From positions 1 through 64,000 of the forward strand of contig JAFUDT010000009.1 of NCBI GenBank assembly GCA_017464285.1: DNA of 64,000 nucleotides. Reading direction: 5' to 3'. The translations under genes and the position numbers were made by a program. The notes beneath the pieces were generated by a model that was given only the letters and a program-made list of their open reading frames with translations, ran no database searches and was not told the DNA's origin. This document shows, in pieces, positions 1 to 7,704 of this stretch (positions are counted from its first letter, which is position 1; the number at the start of each line of letters is the position of its first letter). The DNA comes from Bacteroidales bacterium (lineage in GTDB: Bacteria; Bacteroidota; Bacteroidia; Bacteroidales; UBA1402).

Positions 1-1
1 C

Positions 2-1375
2 TACCGCTACCGACCACAGCAGGGACTCAGCGTCTCGGGACAGGTCTTCCCTATGAAAGGGAATCGTAGAACCCGGGAAAGACAGTTGCAACAAGGCATG
101 GAGATAGAAGCCCTTATCGGCATCGACAGCTTCGCCATCGAAGGGACGGTCCAAGCCGGCAAGCAGGGAGAGTTCTCCTTTCAACTGCCTGATTTTGAAG
201 GCACCGGACATCTATTTCTCAATACGCACTTTCGTCAGGACAGCTCAGAGACCCCTAAAAGCCAGAATATCTTCCGACGGATTGCCCGTTATTACCGGGA
301 AAGTCTGCAATCTTACGGTGAGGGTGATTTTTTCAATTATGAGACCGACAGAAACGGCTACTGGGCCAATGGATATCTTCCCATCAAAGAAAGCTGGCAG
401 CCCCATGTCAGGCTGCTTTCCTACTACGAGACCCATCCCCTGGAGTATCGGCAGGAAGAAACGCTGGCCCAGGCCTTAGGACTGACCCTGGCTGAAAGCG
501 GCGCAAGCGACGAAGCCTATAATCTTTCCTTGAAAGATGTGGATATAGAGGGTAAGCGGACCCTGAGAAGAATGGATCTCAGTCAGCCGGCCATCCGACT
601 GGATGCCCGCGATGAAATGAATCTCCAGCTGGATCTGGGCATGTTTTACGGACTGTTCGACACCACCTTTATGGACTATTGCGCCTTGATGCGCCACGGG
701 GTCCGGGGTAGGGGGCGCATCGTCTCCAACTTCGGCAAAGTCCGTGAAAATCCCGACAGTGAGGGCATCGCAGACAATCCTAATGAGGGAGAGGCCATAG
801 AAGGGGCTGAAGACATCGACACCTCGCTCGAAACCATGGGCGACAGCTACAACGGCCTGCGCAGAGAAGACCAGAGCTACTTCATGCAACACTACATGAA
901 GGGGCGCGATGAAGTGATTGACGTGATCCATTTCGGGGATCCTGATTCGGTCAAATTTGTCGCAAGGGTCTATCTGGAGATGCTGCGCACCATCAGTATC
1001 TACTCGGACAAGACATCCCGGCAGCTGCTCGACCTGGAACTCATGCGCGATGCCTATACCGACAACTATGTGTTACACAACGAACTCTATCAGGACGATG
1101 CCCGCGACTGGCTTCCTATTCCGCGCAGCGGTCGCAACATGCGCATTAGGGGATTCTCCCGTCCGGCCGAATTTTACAGCCCCGACTACAGCAAACGGAC
1201 TCTTCAGGACGCTCCCAAGGACTATCGCCGCACGCTCTACTGGAACCCGGAGGTCAAGACTGACCAGAACGGCCGGGCACATATAGAGTTCTATAACAAC
1301 GCCACCGCCCGCTTTCTGGTCATCTCGGCCGAAGGCCTCAGCCCCGGCGGGCAGGCCATCATTCTCGAAGAATAA
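2..1375 (+). CDS. C-terminal part of a large MG2/carboxypeptidase-regulatory-like envelope protein (5' end outside window)
   Basis: The reading frame is open from base 2, so the true start lies upstream; the ATG at 53 is internal. The 457 visible residues begin with a beta-sandwich-like stretch (GLSVSGQVFPMKG) and end with YWNPEVKTDQNGRAHIEFY followed by a short tail (LVISAEGLSPGG). That ending is typical of the large Bacteroidetes cell-surface proteins annotated as MG2-domain, carboxypeptidase-regulatory-like or TonB-plug-like proteins. There is no obvious enzyme motif. It converges with the lipoprotein gene that ends 22 bases downstream. The family call is inferred from the C-terminal pattern; the substrate or role is unknown. 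Confidence 0.6.
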   Translation, partial: YRYRPQQGLSVSGQVFPMKGNRRTRERQLQQGMEIEALIGIDSFAIEGTVQAGKQGEFSFQLPDFEGTGHLFLNTHFRQDSSETPKSQNIFRRIARYYRESLQSYGEGDFFNYETDRNGYWANGYLPIKESWQPHVRLLSYYETHPLEYRQEETLAQALGLTLAESGASDEAYNLSLKDVDIEGKRTLRRMDLSQPAIRLDARDEMNLQLDLGMFYGLFDTTFMDYCALMRHGVRGRGRIVSNFGKVRENPDSEGIADNPNEGEAIEGAEDIDTSLETMGDSYNGLRREDQSYFMQHYMKGRDEVIDVIHFGDPDSVKFVARVYLEMLRTISIYSDKTSRQLLDLELMRDAYTDNYVLHNELYQDDARDWLPIPRSGRNMRIRGFSRPAEFYSPDYSKRTLQDAPKDYRRTLYWNPEVKTDQNGRAHIEFYNNATARFLVISAEGLSPGGQAIILEE

Positions 1376-1397
1376 GATTCACCGGCACAAGGATTTC

Positions 1398-2186
1398 CTA
1401 TTCGTAAATATATTTGACATCCTTGTAATCATAGGACAAGGGGTGTCCGTATCTGGCCCCCCGGTCGAAATCATATACCTTCAGGCGGTATTCCCCGACA
1501 TTCGTCTCTCTTCCTGAATAAAATATCGGCCTTAGAGCATTCACCGCCACTACTCTGTCATGATGCTCAGACCAGACAAGCACCACTTTGCGGTCGAAAG
1601 CAAACACACTGTCGGCCTGTGTCAGATTCAGTTCTTTTCTATGGAGATTACGGAAATGCCAAACCATTTGATCCATCTCTTCTAGACTGAACCCGTCTTC
1701 TCTCCAGTTTTTGTTGATTCTGTCGGCATAGCGGCAGATTTTATTGTATTCTCGACGGCTCCACGCGGAAGAATTACTGCCTGAATGCATGATGGCGTAT
1801 ATCAGATCCTCTTTAGGTGCTGCGCGAAGGGCGTTCACATCGATAATCCCGGTCGGGGAGCGATAATCCAAATCTTCGTGGTAGTAAACAAACATGCTCC
1901 AAATCATGTAATAGAGTCTTTCGGAGATATTGACAGAGGCTCCGTTCGAAGCCTTAAGTCCGTGTCTTCCCTTCTCCACATATTCTGTCGTTCCCCTTTC
2001 CCTTACAATTAGGCCGACGCGTTGTTGAGCCTCTCCGAAAATACGGAACTCTTCTTCTGTCCACTGTTGTATATCAGGGTTATCAATATCAAGGAAAGAT
2101 TGATCTTGATATTGGTATCTGGATTGCTGGCAGGATAATGTCAGCAAGGCAAACATAAGAATATGGAAGTAATAATAAGTTTTCAT
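1398..2186 (-). CDS. Hypothetical lipoprotein (262 aa)
   Basis: The N-terminus (MKTYYYFHILMFALLTLSCQQ) is a short signal peptide ending in a lipobox with Cys19, so the protein is probably a lipidated envelope protein. The mature part is soluble, rich in Tyr, Arg and Asp, with no recognised catalytic motif. Its start is 2 bases after the stop of the TPR/HTH gene upstream (2189-4321), so the two are almost certainly one transcript, and the lipoprotein may act with or be controlled by that regulator. I do not recognise the family. Confidence 0.7.
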   Translation of the reverse strand: MKTYYYFHILMFALLTLSCQQSRYQYQDQSFLDIDNPDIQQWTEEEFRIFGEAQQRVGLIVRERGTTEYVEKGRHGLKASNGASVNISERLYYMIWSMFVYYHEDLDYRSPTGIIDVNALRAAPKEDLIYAIMHSGSNSSAWSRREYNKICRYADRINKNWREDGFSLEEMDQMVWHFRNLHRKELNLTQADSVFAFDRKVVLVWSEHHDRVVAVNALRPIFYSGRETNVGEYRLKVYDFDRGARYGHPLSYDYKDVKYIYE

Positions 2187-2188
2187 TG

Positions 2189-4321
2189 TTAGGAGATTAA
2201 ATAGTTGATAAATGACTTGTCAAAATCGGAAGCTCCGCTGTCTTTTCCGAACAGTTTTAGATTCATCCTTTTTCTAAGAGTGGAGGAATAACCTCTCCCC
2301 TTTCCTATCAGCACGTCTATCTCGGCAGGATCGAAACCGGAGAGAACCAAAAGACAGATCCGGTATTCATTGACATTTAACTTCCTCTCTCCCAGAAACT
2401 CCGATGCCAGAAGCGGAAAGGCCGCCTCCGCCTCTGTGGCAAGAGTGTTCCAGTCTTGTTCACATAGGGGATTGTCCTTGAAATGCGTCAATGCGTCTCG
2501 AAAGCGAACAACAATGCCCGAATGAAGCAAAGCGGTCCGGCGATTTATCTTCTCATTATTGTTTCCCGCGAACACCCCCTGTTGTCCGCCCATTTTTCTT
2601 TTATGCAGATTAGCCGAAATCCTGGGGAAAAACAAGACCGTTCCCAAACCCAAGAGGATCAGTCCTGCCACCTCGTAATAAAATAAAGAGCGCTTCTTGT
2701 GAAGGGCTTCCTCTGGCAAGGAGACACTTGCCAAGGCCTGGTATTTCCGGACCGAGTCTGCATGTTGCCGCTGCTGAAGGGAAAACACCTGCATCAAGCC
2801 GTTGCATGCGGCACTTGTCAACTTTTCCGAACTGTTACTTTCCAGGACTTTCCTAAAACATTGTTCTGCAGACAATAGTTCCTGCCTACCCAGCCAAGTC
2901 CTGCCCATGTAAAGATTGAGTATGTCGGTCTGCTCCCCCGAACGTTCTCCCTCAGTGAAAGAGGTCAGGCATTCTATTATTCTTACGGCCTCTGGGTAGT
3001 CGGCCAGTGCAATTGCATTCTCCACATGCAATGCTCCAAGCCTAAAAGCGGCTTTTGACCCAGCATGAATGGCCTGACGAAAAAAAGGCTCAATACAGGC
3101 TTCACTTTCCCGGTGTTTGCCCATGTCGGACAGGAGCCTCCCGTAATCATGGCTTATTTGGTAGAGAGATTCTGCGTCTCCGATGTGTTTGGCATATGCC
3201 AAAGCCCTTTCCCACGCCACTTGACTGTCGGCCGTATTGCCAAGTTGCCCGTAAAGGGAAGCCGTTTCCATCCACATATTCATGCATAATGAAGGCTCGC
3301 TGTCCATCGCGGGCTTGTCCACCAGAGCCAGAGCTTGCAGATAGCAGTCCAATGCTTTTTCCGGTTGATTTAGTTTTTTCATGGAATGCCCTGTTTCCTG
3401 CAAAAGTTGTACTCTCTCACGTGTTGGCAATGGCTCTTGACCGGATTTCTGATAATTATAAATTTGCATCATTATCAGGCGCTTTCTCTCCATGAGGTGT
3501 TTGCCTACGCCCGTCACTTCTAGCTTACGCCCATTTACTGCAATGGACGAGGGAAGGGTCTCCGGCATTGCATAAAGATTTCCAAACAGATCGTGTTCGA
3601 CAGGGGTAACCGTTGTTGCAGAAGTCTGCAGATACCTGATGCCGTCTATGTAGAAATATGCGCCCTCCTTCTCTCCGAAATGAGCCACACGGCATAGGCA
3701 TGGCCACAGCCAAATACTACAGAATGTCATTACCTCTACATTTTTTGTCAGGTTTTCAACGGAGAGATTCAACAGATAATCATTAATGACTGTAGGTGAA
3801 GATGCCCCTATCATTTCATGAAACATATAAATGTCCCGAAGTCTCGGGTCCTGGCTTGAGGCCAGTTCTGTCTTCAGGTAATGCCGCGGACCCATGGCTA
3901 AGGGATAATGATCAAACTGATGAGGTGGATAAAGTCCCTCTGAATCTTGGAACACATGAGACATATCATAGAAATAATGTAGCATTCCACTTGAAACCAT
4001 CTCCCTCTCTATTTTCAATATAGCCTTCCGATCTACTTGAAGGACAATTTCATAGTGGTGATTTTCAAGATCCTGTAACAGATCGGCAGTGGTATTACCT
4101 CGTCCATAATTGCGATGCAAGACAAAGGATAAGGCCTTCCTCATCCTTCTTTCCATTTCTCGGATCTTCCTATATTCTACAGTATCGTATGTTGACGCGG
4201 GCGATTTCGAGACCGGAGCTCCAGAAGAAGGAAAAAAGTCATGAGCCTGTCCTTGGAATTCTGTTACAATCAGACCAAGAAACAGACATAATAACATGTA
4301 TGTTCTTTTTCTCTTTTTCAT
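2189..4321 (-). CDS. TPR-containing membrane-anchored regulator with C-terminal HTH
   Basis: The 710-residue protein has an N-terminal signal segment (LLCLFLGLIVTEF), a long extracytoplasmic or sensor region, several TPR-like helical pairs around residues 300-520 (for example MKKLNQPEKALDCYLQALAL), and one hydrophobic helix near residue 550 (YYEVAGLILLGLGTVLFF). The last ~100 residues hold a LuxR-like helix-turn-helix (NEYRICLLVLSGFDPAEIDVLI, then STLRKRMNLKLFG). Bacteroidetes have many TPR-TM-HTH proteins of this design, thought to signal across the inner membrane to DNA. It leads a two-gene operon with the lipoprotein at 1398-2186. Target genes are unknown. Confidence 0.75.
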   Translation of the reverse strand: MKKRKRTYMLLCLFLGLIVTEFQGQAHDFFPSSGAPVSKSPASTYDTVEYRKIREMERRMRKALSFVLHRNYGRGNTTADLLQDLENHHYEIVLQVDRKAILKIEREMVSSGMLHYFYDMSHVFQDSEGLYPPHQFDHYPLAMGPRHYLKTELASSQDPRLRDIYMFHEMIGASSPTVINDYLLNLSVENLTKNVEVMTFCSIWLWPCLCRVAHFGEKEGAYFYIDGIRYLQTSATTVTPVEHDLFGNLYAMPETLPSSIAVNGRKLEVTGVGKHLMERKRLIMMQIYNYQKSGQEPLPTRERVQLLQETGHSMKKLNQPEKALDCYLQALALVDKPAMDSEPSLCMNMWMETASLYGQLGNTADSQVAWERALAYAKHIGDAESLYQISHDYGRLLSDMGKHRESEACIEPFFRQAIHAGSKAAFRLGALHVENAIALADYPEAVRIIECLTSFTEGERSGEQTDILNLYMGRTWLGRQELLSAEQCFRKVLESNSSEKLTSAACNGLMQVFSLQQRQHADSVRKYQALASVSLPEEALHKKRSLFYYEVAGLILLGLGTVLFFPRISANLHKRKMGGQQGVFAGNNNEKINRRTALLHSGIVVRFRDALTHFKDNPLCEQDWNTLATEAEAAFPLLASEFLGERKLNVNEYRICLLVLSGFDPAEIDVLIGKGRGYSSTLRKRMNLKLFGKDSGASDFDKSFINYLIS

Positions 4322-4361
4322 TTTTAAGTTTTTAAATCTGGTTATCTGCTTTTCGTCGGTT

Positions 4362-4369
4362 CAAAATTA
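4362..4369 (-). promoter_or_regulatory. -7 box upstream of the TPR/HTH regulator
   Basis: The minus strand reads TAATTTTG, matching TAnnTTTG, about 40 bases upstream of the 4321 start. No clear TTTG lies at the expected -33 distance. Confidence 0.4.
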
Positions 4370-4528
4370 GTACTACCTGTATGAAACATCAAGAGTTTGT
4401 ATCATCATTAATCAACTGTTGATTAATCGTAATATATTGTTAATCAGCCTCTATTATATTGTTGTTGAGGATTGTCGATTCCTCTCGGCCAAAATGCCGG
4501 TAAATTGGTCTTGGGTGAACGAGCAGTA

Positions 4529-4891
4529 TTACATGCTACTGCCAAAAAGAGCGAACGCCAAGATGGTAAATAGTCGTGTTATCAAAGGAACCAGACCTAC
4601 CATGCAAACAAACCCCATAAAAATTTTTTCTATTTTGGACTGAGGACGACAGAATATCCAATACCCTAAGACGTACAGGGGGGCAAATAAACAAACAGAA
4701 ACATCTTTCAATAAACTACCATCTTCTTTTAGAATGAAGCAACAAAGAAAAAGCCACATAGCTGAGAACAGTGTCAAAAAAGTGGCAGTGAAATTGACGC
4801 GTCGTTCATTGTAATGAATTAAACGACACACAAGCAATGTCACAACAGAAACAATCAGAACTCCAACAATGTCGATGAATTCAATTTCCAT
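4529..4891 (-). CDS. Small four-helix membrane protein, unknown function
   Basis: This 120-residue protein is almost entirely hydrophobic, with about four predicted membrane helices separated by short charged loops (HYNERRVN, KEDGS, RPQSKIEK). It is the last gene of the five-gene minus-strand operon that runs from about 7067, lying 29 bases after the winged-helix gene. Size and layout resemble the 121-residue protein at 5877-6242 of the same operon, so distant paralogy is possible but not shown. Base composition is AT-rich like the rest of the operon. I do not recognise the family. Confidence 0.6.
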   Translation of the reverse strand: MEIEFIDIVGVLIVSVVTLLVCRLIHYNERRVNFTATFLTLFSAMWLFLCCFILKEDGSLLKDVSVCLFAPLYVLGYWIFCRPQSKIEKIFMGFVCMVGLVPLITRLFTILAFALFGSSM

Positions 4892-4920
4892 ATTATTAAG
4901 CTTTGAATGGTATGATCTCC

Positions 4921-5214
4921 TTAGAAACCGAGCAGGGCACCAAGCGCTTCGATGTGTGTGGCAAAAGCCTTTCGTCCTGCTTGGGTGACAGCATAGGAGG
5001 TATTGGGCTTACGGCCAACAAACTTCTTATGTGACACTACAAATCCCATGTCTTCCAATGATTTAAGATGACTCGCCAAATTCCCGTCAGTCACACCAAG
5101 CATCGACTTCAGTGTGTTAAAGTCTGCCTCGTCTCCTGCTGTAAGCACCGACATTATTCCCAAGCGAACTCTGCTCTCGAAAGCTTTGTTCAATCTATCA
5201 ATTCCTGTCATCAC
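4921..5214 (-). CDS. Winged-helix transcriptional regulator (HTH_34-like)
   Basis: The 97 residues make a compact winged-helix fold: a recognition-helix region (DFNTLKSMLGVTDGNLASHL), a wing (VVSHKKFVGRKPNTSYAVT) and a closing helix (AGRKAFATHIEALGALL). This is the single-domain MarR/ArsR-like type that in Bacteroidetes often sits beside a multi-pass membrane protein. Its ATG overlaps the stop of the upstream membrane-protein gene as ATGA, so translation is probably coupled. It may repress its own operon. No metal- or ligand-binding residues are evident. Confidence 0.8.
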   Translation of the reverse strand: MMTGIDRLNKAFESRVRLGIMSVLTAGDEADFNTLKSMLGVTDGNLASHLKSLEDMGFVVSHKKFVGRKPNTSYAVTQAGRKAFATHIEALGALLGF

Positions 5215-5855
5215 TTTTTGGAATCAAAACAAAAGCGAAACCATACACCCCACACCAGGTGGCACAAACCGAATCCGACAGTCCAGAACATCAGCCCGTA
5301 CAAAGGAAGACAAATCGCTGCCAAGCCCACTGCCATTTGAGCAAACCCAAGGTATTTTATAATTGACCTCTCAAAAATCACAGGGGAAACAATGACTAAT
5401 GCCAAGCCGTAAAACTCCAGCATGTACCCTGGAACCAAGTCCCAATGTCCGTTCAGAATGGGTGTAAGACAGAGCAGACCTCCTGTAAGCATTGTTATAA
5501 AAAAAAGCCTGAGCAATCGTCTAACTCCTGTATCGAGACTGAAAAGCATCCCTTTTCTGGCAGCTCTTCGTCGGGACATCCCATAAACAGACAGAAAAGC
5601 CCCTGCAAATACGCAGACGAGTATCATAGAGACAATGGTGAATACCCGGGGAGTGATTTCGGTCATAGGAATATTGGTTACACCGTATAGCGGTTTCATG
5701 GAACCATAAAGGACCAGACTGCCGGCTATTGCCCCTAAAATGGCCCATATTGCGGCAATAATACCAGATGCCCCGTCAATATAGAGCACCTTTTGTGAGC
5801 GTTCCATCATTTTTTTGATGTCGCTCAGTGTCTCTGTAATTTCGTGTTCATTCAT
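5211..5855 (-). CDS. Multi-pass membrane protein paired with the winged-helix regulator
   Basis: The product is about 214 residues with a short amphipathic N-terminus (MNEHEITETLSDIKKMMERS) followed by about six membrane helices. An alternative ATG four codons upstream (5867) exists, but MNEHEI is the more natural start for this kind of protein. The last four bases overlap the start of the winged-helix gene. Membrane protein plus HTH_34 regulator is a common Bacteroidetes pair with no assigned function. It lies 21 bases after the next gene upstream in the operon. Confidence 0.65.
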   Translation of the reverse strand: MNEHEITETLSDIKKMMERSQKVLYIDGASGIIAAIWAILGAIAGSLVLYGSMKPLYGVTNIPMTEITPRVFTIVSMILVCVFAGAFLSVYGMSRRRAARKGMLFSLDTGVRRLLRLFFITMLTGGLLCLTPILNGHWDLVPGYMLEFYGLALVIVSPVIFERSIIKYLGFAQMAVGLAAICLPLYGLMFWTVGFGLCHLVWGVWFRFCFDSKK

Positions 5856-5876
5856 TACAATATACATTTATCGGAA

Positions 5877-6242
5877 TCACATATTGCTTGTCCAAACCAT
5901 AATACAGGTAATTAGACAAGCTCCTGTCACCAAAATAGAAATACACAATGAGAAAAAAGTGACCACTTTCTTTCGTTTGATTTCCCTAAATGGGAAAAAA
6001 AGATGAGTAAGGAAAACAAAAGGTGGAAGAAACAAGAAAAAACACATCTTTGTCGCTCCTTTGTCTATTACACCGACTATCTTTAATAAAAACAATAGAA
6101 GCGTGTAGCTACTTATGCATACAAGAAGAAACTTCAAATATTCATATTTCTTTCCTGTCCATTTCTGAGGAGAGACATAGTACATAATGGTCAACAATAA
6201 AACAATAACCCAATCAAATGGGATAAAATAGCCCGGCATCAT
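5877..6242 (-). CDS. Small four-helix membrane protein, unknown function
   Basis: The 121 residues form about four membrane helices with a basic central loop (FREIKRKKVV). It starts 3 bases after the stop of the Cys-rich lipoprotein gene upstream and precedes the six-helix membrane protein, so it belongs to the same operon. The region is strongly AT-rich. The resemblance in size and topology to the 120-residue protein at 4529-4891 suggests the two may share an origin. Function unknown. Confidence 0.6.
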   Translation of the reverse strand: MMPGYFIPFDWVIVLLLTIMYYVSPQKWTGKKYEYLKFLLVCISSYTLLLFLLKIVGVIDKGATKMCFFLFLPPFVFLTHLFFPFREIKRKKVVTFFSLCISILVTGACLITCIMVWTSNM

Positions 6243-6245
6243 TTT

Positions 6246-7067
6246 TCATTCCCCCCTCATGCCAATTTCATTCCAACATTCTCCATTATAAACAGCCACC
6301 CCACAATCGCTATTGAGAAAATACAAACGACTTCCGGAACAATCCGTCCCCCATCCATTATAGTCCATACATCGATCATAGCGTGTTTCACAACGTCCTT
6401 GTGCATATTGAGGGAAAGCCTCTGTACAATTACGATATGGCAAGTGATTTTCAACACATGAAATGTCACCACTACTTGACTCTGATAAACTTCTCTTGCC
6501 TGATGTCCTCTCAGAGTGGCAACACGACATTCTACGATATCCTAAATTAAAAAAATAAGCATTGCGCTCGCGAATAGATGATGAAGGTTTTATTTTAGAC
6601 CTGAACTTTGTATAGACACTTTTTTCTGTCTTTGCTCTTCCTGCCAATTTTATACTTTCAACGGTTTTACCCTCATCTAAAAAAACTTTCCCCTCATTAT
6701 CTCCTACGTATTTTTTCCCATTAATATAAACAATGGCGTTCTTAAGAGGCAGATAAATCCTGGCTGTCGCACCTTCGATGTAATAACATCCTGCTTTCTC
6801 TATTTCATTCCTGTATTCGTCCCATAGTTTTATAACTGAGTCTGCCTCTTCACCAAAGTACTTAACTGAAGTATACCCTATTAAGTATATTGCCTCTCCC
6901 TCAGAGGTAGAGGTCTTTGTCTTCAGATAATGAGTATCCACATAGCGTCCCTCAAAAACTTTTTGTGAATCACTAGGGGAAAAAACCTCGTCATAAAAAC
7001 CTGATGAGCAAGAATAGACTCCCAACAACAAAGGTGCCAAAACCAATTTAATAAATCTTTGTTTCAT
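6246..7067 (-). CDS. Cysteine-rich lipoprotein, unknown function
   Basis: I place the start at 7067 (MKQRFIKLVLAPLLLGVYSC), which gives a normal lipoprotein signal with the lipid-accepting Cys at residue 20. The longer frame to 7184 adds an implausible hydrophobic stretch. The 273-residue product has a middle beta-rich region and a C-terminal part of about 90 residues with nine cysteines (including MSCC, DISC, RNC, GRC, DRC, TDC, SDC, GEC), which may form disulfides or bind metal outside the cytoplasm. It is the first gene of the AT-rich operon. No family recognised. Confidence 0.6.
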   Translation of the reverse strand: MKQRFIKLVLAPLLLGVYSCSSGFYDEVFSPSDSQKVFEGRYVDTHYLKTKTSTSEGEAIYLIGYTSVKYFGEEADSVIKLWDEYRNEIEKAGCYYIEGATARIYLPLKNAIVYINGKKYVGDNEGKVFLDEGKTVESIKLAGRAKTEKSVYTKFRSKIKPSSSIRERNAYFFNLGYRRMSCCHSERTSGKRSLSESSSGDISCVENHLPYRNCTEAFPQYAQGRCETRYDRCMDYNGWGTDCSGSRLYFLNSDCGVAVYNGECWNEIGMRGE

Positions 7068-7226
7068 AATTGTTCCAATTAAAGAGTTTATAATAACGAA
7101 CATAAAAGAAAATAGCAAGCCTCTCAAAAGAACTTTGCACCACAAAGTAAAAAAGAAATCAAAAGCCAACAAAGAGATTTGCACTATTTAACTATTTGCT
7201 GAGGCGTGAAACTCTTTTCTGGTCTG

Positions 7227-7703
7227 TTACAAGTTATTTTTCCTCCAAAAAACACTGGTGATATCCGTCAGTGTCAGGTTCGGCTCTACGCGGTAGAGAT
7301 GCTGATTGGTGGAAGGTTTGTTCAAAGGTCCCTGTGCCTCGATATACGGACCCAGCTTGACATAGTTGAACCACTGCAGGGGAAAGCCCTCCGGCAACTG
7401 GCTCCGACCCGAGTACCATGCCGTTTTGAGCGGTGTTTCCCGGCCGGAATGAAGATATTCAGCCAGGCGGGCCACCTCAAAGGGCGTACGGTCGCCCCCC
7501 ATGAAACAGACACAGGTGATACCGCGGCCATACCGATCCAGCAACAGCTCCAACGACTGCTCGTTGAGTTCATAGCCCACATCTTCCATAAGGTAGGCGC
7601 TATGACAGCCCGGACAGTTGTTGGGACAGTGTGAAATATTGAGTGCCAGGCTCACTTCGCCTGGCACTTCCTGAAAAACAATATCGAAATCGGCGTACTT
7701 CAT
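7227..7703 (-). CDS. nrdG: Anaerobic ribonucleotide reductase activating enzyme NrdG
   Basis: This is a radical-SAM protein of 158 residues that installs the glycyl radical on NrdD. The [4Fe-4S] motif CX3CX2C appears as NCPNNCPGCHS near residue 31, with the later Gly-rich SAM-binding stretch CVCFMGGDRTPFE. The start at 7703 (MKYADFDIVFQEVPGEVSLA) is one base after the nrdD stop; the longer frame to 7760 would overlap nrdD. The pair is clearly co-transcribed with nrdD first. Length and motif are normal for the family. It works only without oxygen, which supports an anaerobic host. Confidence 0.93.
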   Translation of the reverse strand: MKYADFDIVFQEVPGEVSLALNISHCPNNCPGCHSAYLMEDVGYELNEQSLELLLDRYGRGITCVCFMGGDRTPFEVARLAEYLHSGRETPLKTAWYSGRSQLPEGFPLQWFNYVKLGPYIEAQGPLNKPSTNQHLYRVEPNLTLTDITSVFWRKNNL

Positions 7704-7704
7704 G

